A stretch of DNA of 64,000 nt from Thermaerobacter sp. FW80 (GCF_004634385.1 NZ_CP037895.1:2269245-2333244); one strand, 5' to 3'. Positions 9,305-17,804 are shown, counted from the first letter of the stretch. Notes: a model not told the origin generated them from the letters alone. Numbers and translations: made by a program.

Positions 9305-10201
9305 TCAACAGCCCAGCAAGCGCTGCTCCCGCAGGAGCAACCGCAACCGGTCGAGCTCCGCCTCGTCGGGGCGGACCAGGGGCCGGCGTGGGTAGCCCCC
9401 GCGGTATCCCAGCATCTCCAGGGCGGCCTTCATCGCACCCAGCCCGAGCCGGGAGAGCAGCTCGTCCACCGCCGCCACCCGGCGGTAGACCTCGGCCGCC
9501 TCCGTCCAGCGCCCCGCGCGCCCGTGCTCGTAGACCTCGCAGCACTCGTAGGGGGCGACGTTGGCCGTCGCCAGGATGCCCCCGGCGGCCCCCGCCGCCA
9601 AACCGGCCAGCAGCGCCGTGGTCGACCCGACGAAGACCGCGAAGCCGGGGCCGCCCTCCCGCAGGAAGGCGATGGTCTGGGACGGCTGGCCCGAGCTGTC
9701 CTTGATGCCGGCGATTCTCGGGTGGGCCGCCAGCTCGCCCACGACGGCGGGCGAGAGGGCGACGCCGGTGTTCTGGGGGATGTGGTAGAGGATCACCGGC
9801 ACGGGCGAGGCGTCGGCCACCGCCGTGAAGTAGTCCACCAGGGCCTCAGCGTCCATCTGTGCCTTGTAGTAGAAGGGTGGCCAGACCAGCAGCGCCTGGG
9901 CCCCGGCGTCGGCCGCCCGCCGCGCCTGTTCGACCGCCACGCGCGTGGCGTGGCCGCCGACCCCCGCCATCACCGGGCGGTGGTCGCCGCGGGCCGCCCG
10001 CACCACCGTCTCGATGACCCGACCCCGTTCGTCATCGCTCAGGTGGACGAACTCGCCGGTGGTCCCCAGGGCCACGTACCCGCGCAGCGGCGTCTGCCCG
10101 TAGAGCTCCACGTTGAACGCCAGCGCCTCCAGGTCGACCTCCTCGTCGGCGGTGAAGGGCGTCACCAGCGGCGCCCAGATGCCCGAGAGATCGAGGCTCA
10201 C
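9305..10201 (-). CDS. DapA/NanA-family class I aldolase
   Basis: 298 residues with the TIM-barrel Schiff-base aldolase features: GTTGEF phosphate/carboxylate loop, Tyr in LYHIPQNTG, and Schiff-base Lys in IAGIKDSSG. Members include dihydrodipicolinate synthase, N-acetylneuraminate lyase and several keto-acid aldolases. The loop is GTTGEF rather than GTTGES and the tyrosine motif is YHIPQNTG rather than YNVPxRTG, so true DapA activity is doubtful. GTG at 10201 follows AGGAGG with 8-base spacing. Dipicolinate synthesis for spores would make a DapA-type enzyme relevant, but that is only an inference. Confidence 0.85.
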   Translation of the reverse strand: MSLDLSGIWAPLVTPFTADEEVDLEALAFNVELYGQTPLRGYVALGTTGEFVHLSDDERGRVIETVVRAARGDHRPVMAGVGGHATRVAVEQARRAADAGAQALLVWPPFYYKAQMDAEALVDYFTAVADASPVPVILYHIPQNTGVALSPAVVGELAAHPRIAGIKDSSGQPSQTIAFLREGGPGFAVFVGSTTALLAGLAAGAAGGILATANVAPYECCEVYEHGRAGRWTEAAEVYRRVAAVDELLSRLGLGAMKAALEMLGYRGGYPRRPLVRPDEAELDRLRLLLREQRLLGC

Positions 10202-10369
10202 CGTCCCACCTCCTGACCCGCGCCCCGCGGGCTGCCGGCGCAGCCGCGCGCGGCCTCCGGGGGCATCTCTTCCATCCCGGCGCCGCCGGTCCCTGCGTCC
10301 GCGCCGCGGGTTCCGGCCGTGGCGGCCGTGGCGCGCCCGGGCACCGGCGGTCCACGGAGACGGGTCCCC

Positions 10370-11233
10370 TCAGGACACCACGCCGTCGATGCAGCGGCGG
10401 CGGGCCTCGCCAGCCAGCGCCGGCCGGTCCCGCAGCACCGCGGCCACCGGACTTCCATCGCCGCCGGCCGCCTGGCCCACCCGGTCGGCCGCCCGCGGGC
10501 TGCGCCAGAGGGCCAGGAACTCCCGGTTGCCGTCGGCGCCGCGGATCGGCGAGGCCGTGAGGTCGAGGAGCACAAGGCCGAGTTCGTCCGCCGCCGCCGT
10601 CACCTCGGCGAGCACCCGGCGGTGCACCCTCGGGTCCCGGACCACCCCACCCTTGCCCACCTCGGCCGGCCCTGCCTCGAACTGGGGCTTGATCAGGGCG
10701 ACGACGCCGCCCCCCGGCACGAGGAGGTCCCGCGCCGGGGGGAGGATCAGGCGCAGGGAGATGAAGGAGACGTCGACCGTGACGAGGTCGACCCGCTCGG
10801 GCAGATCGCCGGGGGTGAGATACCGGGCGTTGACCCGCTCCATCACCACGACCCGGGGATCTTGGCGGAGGCGCCAGGCCAGCTGGCCGTAGCCCACGTC
10901 GATGGCGTAGACCCGCCGCGCGCCGTGCTGCAGTAGGCAGTCGGTGAACCCGCCGGTGGAGGCGCCGATGTCGGCGCAGACGGCGCCGCGCACCGCAGGG
11001 GCCAGGTCGAAGGCGCGGATCGCGTGCTCCAGCTTGAGGCCGCCGCGGCTCACATACGGGATGGGATCGCCCACCACCTCCACCTGGGCGGAGGGGTCCA
11101 CCCGGGTGCCGGCCTTGTCGACCACCTGGCCGTCCACCCGCACCCGGCCCGCCAGGATGGCCGCCCGCGCGCGGCTGCGGCTGTCGAACCAGCCTCGCTG
11201 GACCAGCAGCACGTCGAGGCGTTCTCGGGGCAG
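10370..11233 (-). CDS. tlyA: TlyA family rRNA 2'-O-methyltransferase (S4 + FtsJ-like)
   Basis: About 287 residues. An N-terminal S4 RNA-binding domain (ERLDVLLVQRGW, GRVRVDGQVVDKAG) is followed by a Rossmann methyltransferase with CADIGASTGGFTDCLL, the VDVSFISL motif and LIKPQFEAG. The full S4 motif (RLD) is only recovered if translation starts at CTG 11233, which lies 12 bases after a GGAGG formed by the end of oapA; the first conventional start is GTG at 11212, which would lose RLD. It is adjacent to oapA as in other OLE loci. TlyA proteins methylate 16S/23S rRNA cytidines. Confidence 0.93.
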   Translation of the reverse strand: MPRERLDVLLVQRGWFDSRSRARAAILAGRVRVDGQVVDKAGTRVDPSAQVEVVGDPIPYVSRGGLKLEHAIRAFDLAPAVRGAVCADIGASTGGFTDCLLQHGARRVYAIDVGYGQLAWRLRQDPRVVVMERVNARYLTPGDLPERVDLVTVDVSFISLRLILPPARDLLVPGGGVVALIKPQFEAGPAEVGKGGVVRDPRVHRRVLAEVTAAADELGLVLLDLTASPIRGADGNREFLALWRSPRAADRVGQAAGGDGSPVAAVLRDRPALAGEARRRCIDGVVS

Positions 11234-11239
11234 GATCCC

Positions 11240-11899
11240 TCACCCCCTCCCCGACGGACGAACGCGGCGCATCGCGCGACCGCGGGCGCCGGTGGCGGCC
11301 CGTGCCCGCCGCCGGTGGCGGCGCAATGCCGGGTACAGGCGCAGGTGCGTCCATCCCTCCACGGCCTCGAGGGCGCGGCCGAGAGCCAGCAGGATCCGCC
11401 GGTGTTCCCGCAGGGCGAAGCCCTTGCCCGCCGCCTTGGCCCCCACCATGAGACCGGCCACCAGCGCCAGGACCAGCGGCGTCACCACCAGGTGGGTGCC
11501 GCGTCCGTCCAGCCACTCCCCCAGCCGCACGGCCACGGCCGCGCCCGCGGCGCCGGCGAGGGTGCCGGCCACGTCGCCGACCACGTCGTTGGCGAAGGCG
11601 GCCACGCGGTCCGCGTTGCGCACCAGGCCCAGGGCGGCCCGGGCACCGGCCCGGCGCTTGGCCGCCATGGCGTGGAAGGGTGCCTCGTCCGCCGCTGCCG
11701 CGGCCACGCCGATGATGTCGAAGAACACGCCCACGGCGACGATGACCGCCACGATGAGGACGGCCAGCGGCAGGTTGAGGGCGCGCACGGCCGACTCGGA
11801 GAGGGGGGAGGTGACCAGGGCGACGGTGAAGGTCAACAAGCCAAGCCCCACGCCCCGCCGCCATGCCGGGGCGTACCGTGAGGCCTGCGCACGCGTCAA
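11240..11899 (-). CDS. oapA: OapA, OLE RNA-associated membrane protein
   Basis: About 219 residues. Hydrophobic segments lie at roughly 20-34, 44-70, 112-126 and 138-158, giving about four membrane helices, followed by a basic C-terminus rich in Arg (RRHRRRARAATG). Between helices 2 and 3 is DVVGD, a DXXXD motif at about 105-109. Known OapA proteins are four-helix membrane proteins with a DUF21-like character and a functionally important DXXXD motif; they bind OLE RNA. The gene lies immediately downstream of the RNA described here and upstream of tlyA, the published OLE neighbourhood. TTG at 11899 has the best spacing (7) from GGAGG; an ATG at 11905 lies only 1 base after it. Confidence 0.82.
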   Translation of the reverse strand: MTRAQASRYAPAWRRGVGLGLLTFTVALVTSPLSESAVRALNLPLAVLIVAVIVAVGVFFDIIGVAAAAADEAPFHAMAAKRRAGARAALGLVRNADRVAAFANDVVGDVAGTLAGAAGAAVAVRLGEWLDGRGTHLVVTPLVLALVAGLMVGAKAAGKGFALREHRRILLALGRALEAVEGWTHLRLYPALRRHRRRARAATGARGRAMRRVRPSGRG

Positions 11900-11952
11900 G
11901 CCCATCCCTCCAGCGCGCGGCGCGGGCCCGCGAGGTCCGCGCGGGGCCGCGG

Positions 11953-11984
11953 AAAAGCAAAAGCGCCGCGAGTGGCGGCCCGCT
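11953..11984 (-). terminator. Intrinsic terminator at the 3' end of the OLE RNA
   Basis: Minus-strand stem AGCG..CCGC / GCGG.CGCT with a 5-nt loop, followed by TTTTGCTTTT. It separates the structured RNA from the oapA start, 50 bases downstream. Confidence 0.75.
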
Positions 11985-12560
11985 GAGTAAACGTTGCGGC
12001 TTGAGGTCTAGCAGGATTTCCCGCTGGCCGACCGGGCCGTCGCCGGCCCGGCGGTTTCCCCTCGCACGGCCAGCCTGCCGCGTCGCCGTCGGCAGGGCTA
12101 GATTGCCACTTAGCGCGCACTGTAATCCCCAGCGGACCTTCCCGAACGGGAAACAGCCTAGGGGTTTTCCCCGACGGTCCCCGCGCTTCCTAGCCCGTTT
12201 AGCAGGCAGGGTTTCAGGGCAAGCCGGCCGGCCGGGGGCCCTCCGGCGCGGCCGGCCGCGGTGCCACCTCCACCCTGCCCACGCAGGGCGGGCTACGCTG
12301 CACACGGTCATCCCGCATGCAGGTTCGTACCCCACGTCGTAGCAGCCCGGTCGCCCGTCTGCCACGACCATGGGCCTCCGCGGGGTCAGGGTCCACGCCT
12401 GCATGCCCTTGCAGATCGCCCCGACCCCTTAACTCCCAGCAGCGACCCCCGACGGGGCGTCGGCAGCCGCCACCAGGAACTTCATCGCTGTGCCCATATG
12501 GCGGATTTTTAGGCCCGCCTTCAGAAGCGCGGGTGCCGACTAGGATACTGCGCCACCCGC
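11953..12560 (-). ncRNA. ole: OLE RNA (ornate, large, extremophilic), boundaries approximate
   Basis: About 600 nt between ispA and oapA contain frequent stops and no gene. On the minus strand they form a run of clear stem-loops: GGGG-AAAA-CCCC (12161-12172), TTCCC-GTTC-GGGAA (near 12135-12150), a TGCCG/CGGCA stem (12071-12095), CCGGGCC/GGCCCGG (near 12030-12050) and CCCTG/CAGGG (near 12272-12287). The 3' end is a terminator with a split T-tract. Local base composition is less extreme than the flanks and includes several TAA/TAG triplets. Size, strand, position directly 5' of an OapA-like gene and the ispA/tlyA context all match OLE RNA. The 5' end is a guess; a TATCCT hexamer at about 12541-12546 or TACAAT at 12726-12731 could be a -10 box. 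Confidence 0.8.
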
Positions 12561-12942
12561 GGCCGAAAACCCAACTCGACCCCCGTGCGTGGGGTCGAAG
12601 GTCTCGGTGCCGATCCCGGATCGTCCCGGCCGACCCCCACCCACCGGTCGACGGCCCCGGCTCGCGTCGTGCACCCACGGGGGGCCCGCCCCAGGGCGGC
12701 GATCCAGGGGAGCCGGCCATGCTCCATTGTAGCGCAACCGGCGGCATGTGGCCGGTGCCACGCCCGCCGGCGCGGCCGAGGGGACCAGCATAGCCGCCGC
12801 GGCCCGCCGCCGCAAGTCCCTTCGCCACCGGCTCCGCCATCTCCTTCCAGGACCGGCGCATCGGTAGCGGGACGTCGGTGACGGCGTCGGTGGGGATCCG
12901 CGCCTCGGCCTCGGCGCGCCCTGCTCCGCCGGCCTGCGGGCG
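12561..12942. other. Gap between ispA and the OLE RNA
   Basis: No supported gene. In many relatives dxs occupies this position; no Dxs sequence is seen here. A minus-strand open frame (12214-12861) has no family resemblance and overlaps the RNA, so it is not accepted. A TACAAT at 12726-12731 is a possible -10 element without an obvious -35. Confidence 0.45.
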
Positions 12943-13866
12943 TCAGCGCCGCCGCTGCAGGAGGCTCCGGGCAAGCCAGGCCAGGACGGCCGCCCGCTGG
13001 CCAAGGGGCTGCAGGCTGGCCACGGCCCGCTCCGTGGCCTCGGCGGCCATCCGGCGCGCGGCCTCCAGCCCCACCAGCCCGGGGACCGTCACCTTGCCCC
13101 GGCGCGCGTCGCTGCCCACCGGCTTGCCCAGCTCCGCCTCGTCCCCGGTGACGTCCAGGATGTCGTCCACGATCTGGAAGGCCTCGCCGAAGGCGGTGGC
13201 GTAGGCCGTCAGGGCCTCCAGGGCGGCGGCGTCGGCTCCGCCCAGTCGGGCGCCGATGCGCACGCAGGCGCAGAACAGGGCCCCGGTCTTGCGGCGGTGG
13301 ATCGACCGCAGCGTCGCCAGGTCCACCGGCGCGCCGCGGGTGGCGGCCAGGTCGTCCACCTGGCCGCCGATCAGCCCCTGGGTCCCCGCGGCCCGCGCCA
13401 GCTCCGCCGCCACCTGCACCGCCACCGCCGGGTCGACGCCCCACCGCGGCAGGTCCGCCAGCACCTCGAAGGCCAGGGTCAGCAAGGCGTCGCCGGCCAG
13501 GATCGCCATCGCCTCGCCGAAGACCACGTGGTTGGCCGGCTGACCGCGGCGCATGGCGTCGTCGTCCATGGCCGGCAGGTCGTCGTGGATCAGCGAATAC
13601 GTGTGCACCAGCTCGACGGCGGCGGCGGCGCGCTCCACGGCCGGCGTCAGCGCCGCGGGTCCGCCGACGCAGCGCGCGGCGGCCATCACCAGGACCGGGC
13701 GCAACAGCTTGCCGCCCGCCAGGGCGCTGTAGCGCATGGCCTCATGGATCCGGGCGGGCGGGACCTCCGGCGGCGGCAGCACCGCCTCCAGGGCCTGGCG
13801 GGCCCGTGCCGCCAGGGCGTCCACCTCCGCCCGCCATGGCTCGGCGGCGGCCCCCGGGTCCGTCAC
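12943..13866 (-). CDS. ispA: Polyprenyl (farnesyl/geranylgeranyl) diphosphate synthase
   Basis: 307 residues. It has the two aspartate-rich motifs of trans-prenyltransferases: LIHDDLPAMDDD (first) and FQIVDDILDVTGD (second), plus GGKLLRP near the N-terminus and a KTG motif (RRKTGALF). GTG at 13866 overlaps the xseB stop (GTGA) and follows AAGGGGG with suitable spacing, implying translational coupling. Two residues lie between the first Asp pair and the next Asp, as in farnesyl diphosphate synthases. It supplies isoprenoid precursors for undecaprenol and quinones. Confidence 0.94.
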   Translation of the reverse strand: MTDPGAAAEPWRAEVDALAARARQALEAVLPPPEVPPARIHEAMRYSALAGGKLLRPVLVMAAARCVGGPAALTPAVERAAAAVELVHTYSLIHDDLPAMDDDAMRRGQPANHVVFGEAMAILAGDALLTLAFEVLADLPRWGVDPAVAVQVAAELARAAGTQGLIGGQVDDLAATRGAPVDLATLRSIHRRKTGALFCACVRIGARLGGADAAALEALTAYATAFGEAFQIVDDILDVTGDEAELGKPVGSDARRGKVTVPGLVGLEAARRMAAEATERAVASLQPLGQRAAVLAWLARSLLQRRR

Positions 13867-14396
13867 CGGTTGTCGCCCCCTTCCGCCGCCGGGTCGAGTT
13901 CCGGGGCGGGCACCAGGCGGACCGCGCCCGTGGCGTCCTCCAGCAGCCACTGGACCTGCCGCTCCATGGCCTCCAGGCGGCGGTGACACCGGCGCACCAG
14001 CTCGATGCCGCGCTGGAAGAGGGCCAGGGCCCGATCCAGGTCGGCCTCCTCCGACTCCAGCTGGCGGACGACGGCCTCCAGCTCGGCGAGCATCGCCTCG
14101 AAGGACGGCTCCGGCGCCGTGGCCGCACCCCGCCGCGGCGCCCCGTCGGGGGCCACCCCGGCGGCGTCGCCGCCCCCGACGGCGGGTCGCGAGACCCCTT
14201 CGTCCCGACCCCCATCACCGGATGGCGACGAACCGGCTCCGCCGTCTGGCGGGAATGAACCGGCTGCGCCGCCGTCCCCCGCGGCGCCCCCTGGGCGGGC
14301 ACGCGGCCCGGCCGGTTCGTCCTCGCTCCGCGCTGCCGAACGCGGCGCGGCGGGGGCCGCTTCCTCTTCCAGCCCGCGAGGCTCTTCGGGAACCAT
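13863..14396 (-). CDS. xseB: Exonuclease VII small subunit with long N-terminal extension
   Basis: 177 residues; typical XseB is 70-85. The XseB helical-hairpin domain occupies about residues 97-150 (FEAMLAELEAVVRQLE, LALFQRGIELVRRC). The first 95 residues are low-complexity Gly/Ala/Pro/Asp/Arg and have no counterpart in the family. ATG at 14396 follows GGAGG with 7-base spacing and overlaps the xseA stop, so the extension appears to be translated unless an internal start is used. It forms the nuclease with the XseA protein. Confidence 0.88.
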   Translation of the reverse strand: MVPEEPRGLEEEAAPAAPRSAARSEDEPAGPRARPGGAAGDGGAAGSFPPDGGAGSSPSGDGGRDEGVSRPAVGGGDAAGVAPDGAPRRGAATAPEPSFEAMLAELEAVVRQLESEEADLDRALALFQRGIELVRRCHRRLEAMERQVQWLLEDATGAVRLVPAPELDPAAEGGDNR

Positions 14397-15733
14397 CACC
14401 CGTCCTCCCCTGGGCGAAGACCGTCCAGGATCGCCGTCGCCCCGCCCTCCGGGTCGACGCGCCGCACCTCCGCCTCCAGCCGGCCCCGCGCCAGCAGCAC
14501 CTCCACCCGGTGACCCGGCCGGAGGTCCGCGGCGTCGGTGAGCACCCGACCCGTCGCGTCGCGCGTGATGCTGTAGCCGCGTCGCAGCACAGCCAGCGGG
14601 CTCAGGGACTCGAGCCTGCCCGCCAGGGCCTCCAGCCGCCGCCGCTCGCCATGGAGCCGCCAGGCCATGGCGCGGCGCAGCGCGCCTTCGATCTGCCGCA
14701 GCCGTCTGCGCCGGTCCTCCAGCTGCTGCGCCGGGTGGCGCAACCCGGGCCGCCGGGCCAGTTCGTCCAGCCGCCGCCGCGCCCGCTCCAGCCGCCGCCG
14801 CATCGCGGTCTCCAGGCGGTGGGCGAGCTCGGCCAGCCGCGCCTGCACGGGTCCCAGCTCCGGCACCACCATGGCGGCCGCCGCCGACGGCGTCGGGGCG
14901 CGCGCGTCGGCCGCCAGGTCGCAGAGGGTGACGTCGATCTCGTGACCCACCGCCGAGACCACGGGGATGCGGCTGGACGCCACCGCCCGGACCACGATCT
15001 CATCATTGAACGTCCAGAGGTCCTCCCGGGCGCCGCCACCGCGGCCGACGATCAGCACGTCGGCCCCGCCCCAGCGGTTGAATCGGGCGATGGCGGCCGC
15101 GATGGCCTGGGCGGCACCCTCGCCCTGGACGGGCACGGGCGCCACCACCACGCGCAGCCGCGGGTTGCGGCGCAGGGCGACCTGGAGGATGTCCCGCAGC
15201 GCCGCGCCGTCGGCCGAGGTGACCACGCCGAGGCAGCGGGGGAAGGGCGGCAGCGGGCGCTTGCGCTCCGGGTCGAACAGCCCCTCCCGGGCCAGCCGCC
15301 GCCGGCGCTGCTCGAGGGCCAGGAAGAGGGCGCCGAGGCCAGCCGGCTCCAGGGCCTCGACGTAGAGCTGATACGTGCCGGCCGGTCCGTAGACGCCGAC
15401 GCGGCCGGCGGCCACCACCTCCAGCCCGTCCTCGGGCGTGAAGGCCAAACGGGCCGCGGCCCCGCGGAACATCACGCAGCGCAAGGTCGCGGCCTCGTCC
15501 TGGAGCGTGAAGTAGAGGTGCCCCGAGGAGTGGCGCCGGCAGCTGTTGATCTCGCCCCGCACCCAGACCCGCCGCAGGCGGAGGTCGCCCTCCAGGCGCT
15601 GGCGGATGCGGGCGGTCAGCTCCGACACGGTGAGGACCGCGCCGGTCGGGGCCCCTTCCCACGCCGATCCCAGGTACGGGGGGACGCCCTGCGGTCGCCG
15701 CTCCCCGCAGGGCGCTGGACCCGGTGCCCTCAC
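14396..15733 (-). CDS. xseA: Exonuclease VII large subunit
   Basis: 445 residues. An N-terminal OB-fold (VWVRGEINSCRRHSSGHLYF) is followed by the catalytic core: VVTSADGAALRDIL, VPVQGEGAA, LIVGRGGGAREDLW, and SAVGHEIDVTLCDLAADARAPTPSAAA is recognised at 14887-14967. A long coiled coil follows, then the C-terminal LRRGYSI segment. GTG at 15733 overlaps the folD stop and has GGGAGG 6 bases upstream. Degrades single-stranded DNA from both ends; pairs with xseB. Confidence 0.95.
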   Translation of the reverse strand: MRAPGPAPCGERRPQGVPPYLGSAWEGAPTGAVLTVSELTARIRQRLEGDLRLRRVWVRGEINSCRRHSSGHLYFTLQDEAATLRCVMFRGAAARLAFTPEDGLEVVAAGRVGVYGPAGTYQLYVEALEPAGLGALFLALEQRRRRLAREGLFDPERKRPLPPFPRCLGVVTSADGAALRDILQVALRRNPRLRVVVAPVPVQGEGAAQAIAAAIARFNRWGGADVLIVGRGGGAREDLWTFNDEIVVRAVASSRIPVVSAVGHEIDVTLCDLAADARAPTPSAAAAMVVPELGPVQARLAELAHRLETAMRRRLERARRRLDELARRPGLRHPAQQLEDRRRRLRQIEGALRRAMAWRLHGERRRLEALAGRLESLSPLAVLRRGYSITRDATGRVLTDAADLRPGHRVEVLLARGRLEAEVRRVDPEGGATAILDGLRPGEDG

Positions 15734-16638
15734 GCCGTCGCCTCCCGCAGCGGCGGGCACGCCGCCAGGCTGTCCGGCGGCCGGCCCTCGGCGCGCGCCC
15801 ACGCCGCCTCGACGGTATTGACCAGCAGCATCGCCACCGTCATGGGTCCCACCCCGCCCGGTACCGGGGTCACGCCGGCGGCCACCGGCAGGACCTCCGC
15901 GCGGCGCACGTCGCCGGTCAGGCGGCCGCCCTGCCGGTTGATGCCCACGTCCACCACCGCGGCGCCGGGGGCGACGTGGTCCGCGCCGATCAGGCCCGGG
16001 CGTCCCGCGGCCACCACGAGGATGTCCGCCTGCCGCGCGATGCGCCCGAGCTCGGGCGTCCGCGAATGGCAGACGGTCACCGTGGCGTCCTGGAGCAGTA
16101 GCAACCCGGCCATCGGCCGACCGACGATGGGGCTCCGCCCGACCACCACCGCATGGCGGCCGGCCGGCGTGACGCCGTAGGCGCGCAACAGCGCCAAGAC
16201 GCCCAGGGGCGTACAGGGGACGAGCCGCGGCCGCCCCCGCCAGAGGGCTCCCGCGTTGACGGGGTGGAAGCCATCCACGTCCCGGGCCGGGTCGATCTCG
16301 GCCACCACCGCCTCGTAGTCGATCCCCGCCGGCACCGGCCACTGGATCAGGATGCCGTCCACGTCGGGCCGCGCATTCAGGCGGCGGACCAGGGCGACCA
16401 CCTGCGCCTGGGTCGCGGTGGCGGGCAGGTGGTGCACCTCCGAGTAGAGCCCGGCCTCCCGGCAGGCCCGGGCCTTGTTGCGCACGTAGACGAAGGAGGC
16501 GGGGTCGTCCCCGACCAGCACCGCCGCCAGGCCGGGCGGGCGCCCCATCCGTCGGCGGAAGCGGGCGGCGCGGGCCGCGACCTCGACACGGATCCGGGCC
16601 GCCAGGGACCTGCCCTCCCACAGCTTGTCCTCGCCCAG
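15730..16638 (-). CDS. folD: FolD bifunctional methylene-THF dehydrogenase/cyclohydrolase
   Basis: About 302 residues. Family motifs: ASFVYVRNKARACREAG (catalytic Tyr and Lys), GILIQWPVP, DVDGFHPVN, VVGRSPIVGRPMAGLL and VPGGVGPMTVAMLL. It interconverts methylene-THF and formyl-THF with NADP. No ATG, GTG or TTG lies where the protein should begin. CTG at 16638 is placed about 6 bases after a GGGAGG and gives the normal N-terminus (KLWEGRSLAARI); the nearest internal ATG would remove the first strand. This could be a real CTG start or reflect a sequence error. Confidence 0.92.
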   Translation of the reverse strand: MGEDKLWEGRSLAARIRVEVAARAARFRRRMGRPPGLAAVLVGDDPASFVYVRNKARACREAGLYSEVHHLPATATQAQVVALVRRLNARPDVDGILIQWPVPAGIDYEAVVAEIDPARDVDGFHPVNAGALWRGRPRLVPCTPLGVLALLRAYGVTPAGRHAVVVGRSPIVGRPMAGLLLLQDATVTVCHSRTPELGRIARQADILVVAAGRPGLIGADHVAPGAAVVDVGINRQGGRLTGDVRRAEVLPVAAGVTPVPGGVGPMTVAMLLVNTVEAAWARAEGRPPDSLAACPPLREATA

Positions 16639-16810
16639 CGGCGCCTCCCTCCCCTTCGCCCCGCCGGTGCGGACGGGCCCAGGGGTACCCCGGCTCCGTG
16701 CGCCCGTGGTCGGCCCCCGCCCGTCGGCGCGTCCCTGGGACGGGTCGCCTCCATGCGGCTCCCCCAGCCCTGCCGCGGCCGGTCGCCCCCGGTGCCGCTC
16801 CCGCCGCCCT

Positions 16811-17346
16811 TCAGGGTTCGGTGGAGCCGCCCTCCGCCCCGGGCGCGGGGACCGGCGGCCCGGCCGGCTGCGCCTCCGCGGGATCCCCTGCCCCGGCATC
16901 GCCCTCGGCCAGCCCGCGGTCCCGCGCCAACTGGCCGAGGATGCCGTTGACGAAGCGGGCGGCGTCCTCGCTGCTGTACCGCTTCGCCAGCTCGACGGCC
17001 TCGTTGATCGCCACGGGGGCGGGACGTCGGGTCGGCCGGCGTACAACAGTTCGTAGATGCCCAATCGCAGGATGTTGCGGTCCACTCGGGCCAGGCGGTC
17101 CAGGTCCCAGTCGCGGGCGTAGCGGGCGATCAGCCCGTCGATGTCCAGCCGGTGACGGGTCACGCCCCGCGCCAGTTCCGCGGCGAAGGCCAAGACCTCC
17201 TCGCCCGGATCGTACTCCGTCGCCGCCCACTCCAGCCCCGTCTCCAGCGGGTTGCCCGCCGCCTCCCACTGGAACAGCGCCTGCAAGGCGATCTCGCGCG
17301 CCCGCCGTCGCGGTCCTCCCGACCGTCCGCCGCTGCGCCGGTCCAA
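16811..17346 (-). pseudogene. nusB: NusB antitermination factor, interrupted by a one-base frameshift
   Basis: The first 107 or so residues (REIALQALFQWEAAG to GIYELLYAGRPDVPP) and the last 70 (VAINEAVELAKRYSSEDAARFV onward) are both clearly NusB but lie in different frames. The switch is near 17015-17026, in a C-rich run; adding one C (giving D-V-P-A-P-V-A-I-N-E) restores a continuous protein of about 178 residues. NusB acts in rRNA antitermination and is normally retained, so a missing base in the assembly is more likely than a true pseudogene. TTG at 17346 is 9 bases from GGAGGTGA. The tail is Gly/Ala/Pro-rich. Confidence 0.88.
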
Positions 17347-17558
17347 CGCCTGCAATCACCTCCGGCCAGGGACCGTCCCTACCCGCCGCCCCTTGGACGG
17401 CTCCCGCGGTCCCCGGCACCCGACCGTCCCGCTCCGATCCCCCGGCCAACCCCCTGGCGCCGGCTCTGCGGCCGGCCGTCCACGGCCGTCCACGTCCCCT
17501 GTCGCCGGACCGCGCCGCGCCGACCGCGACCGGGCACCGCAGCCCTGCGCGCCCGCCC

Positions 17559-17786
17559 CTACGCCCGGCGGCTCCAGCGACCGGCCCAACGGTCCCAGAG
17601 CTCGGCCCAGTCCCCCTCGCCCTCGTCGACACGGGCGCCCAGCCGGTAACCGACCCACGCCAGGGCGAGGCCCAGCAAGGTCCACCCGAGGCCCAACCAC
17701 TTGACCAGGAGGGCCAGGAGGAATCCGGCCCCTGCGCCGACGACCTTCCCGGCATGACGCCGCCAGAACCCGCGGCCCTCCTCCAC
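17559..17786 (-). CDS. DUF2273 small membrane protein
   Basis: 75 residues with a central hydrophobic double segment (VVGAGAGFLLALLVKWLG, WTLLGLALAWVGYRLG) typical of DUF2273, a family found with amaP and asp23. GTG at 17786 follows GGGAGG. Third gene of the asp23-amaP-DUF2273 set here. Exact function is unknown; it probably takes part in anchoring envelope-stress proteins to the membrane. Confidence 0.8.
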   Translation of the reverse strand: MEEGRGFWRRHAGKVVGAGAGFLLALLVKWLGLGWTLLGLALAWVGYRLGARVDEGEGDWAELWDRWAGRWSRRA

Positions 17787-17804
17787 GGCCCCACCGCCTC
17801 CCGG

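Noticed and set aside
11953-12560. SRP RNA, RNase P RNA, tmRNA or a cobalamin/other riboswitch as the identity of the structured RNA
   Set aside because: The diagnostic sequences of these classes (for example GGAAGGAAGCAGC of SRP RNA or a 3' CCA-end tRNA-like domain) were not found; context points to OLE.
12214-12861. Minus-strand 215-residue open frame between ispA and oapA
   Set aside because: It overlaps the structured RNA, has no family resemblance and low-complexity composition.
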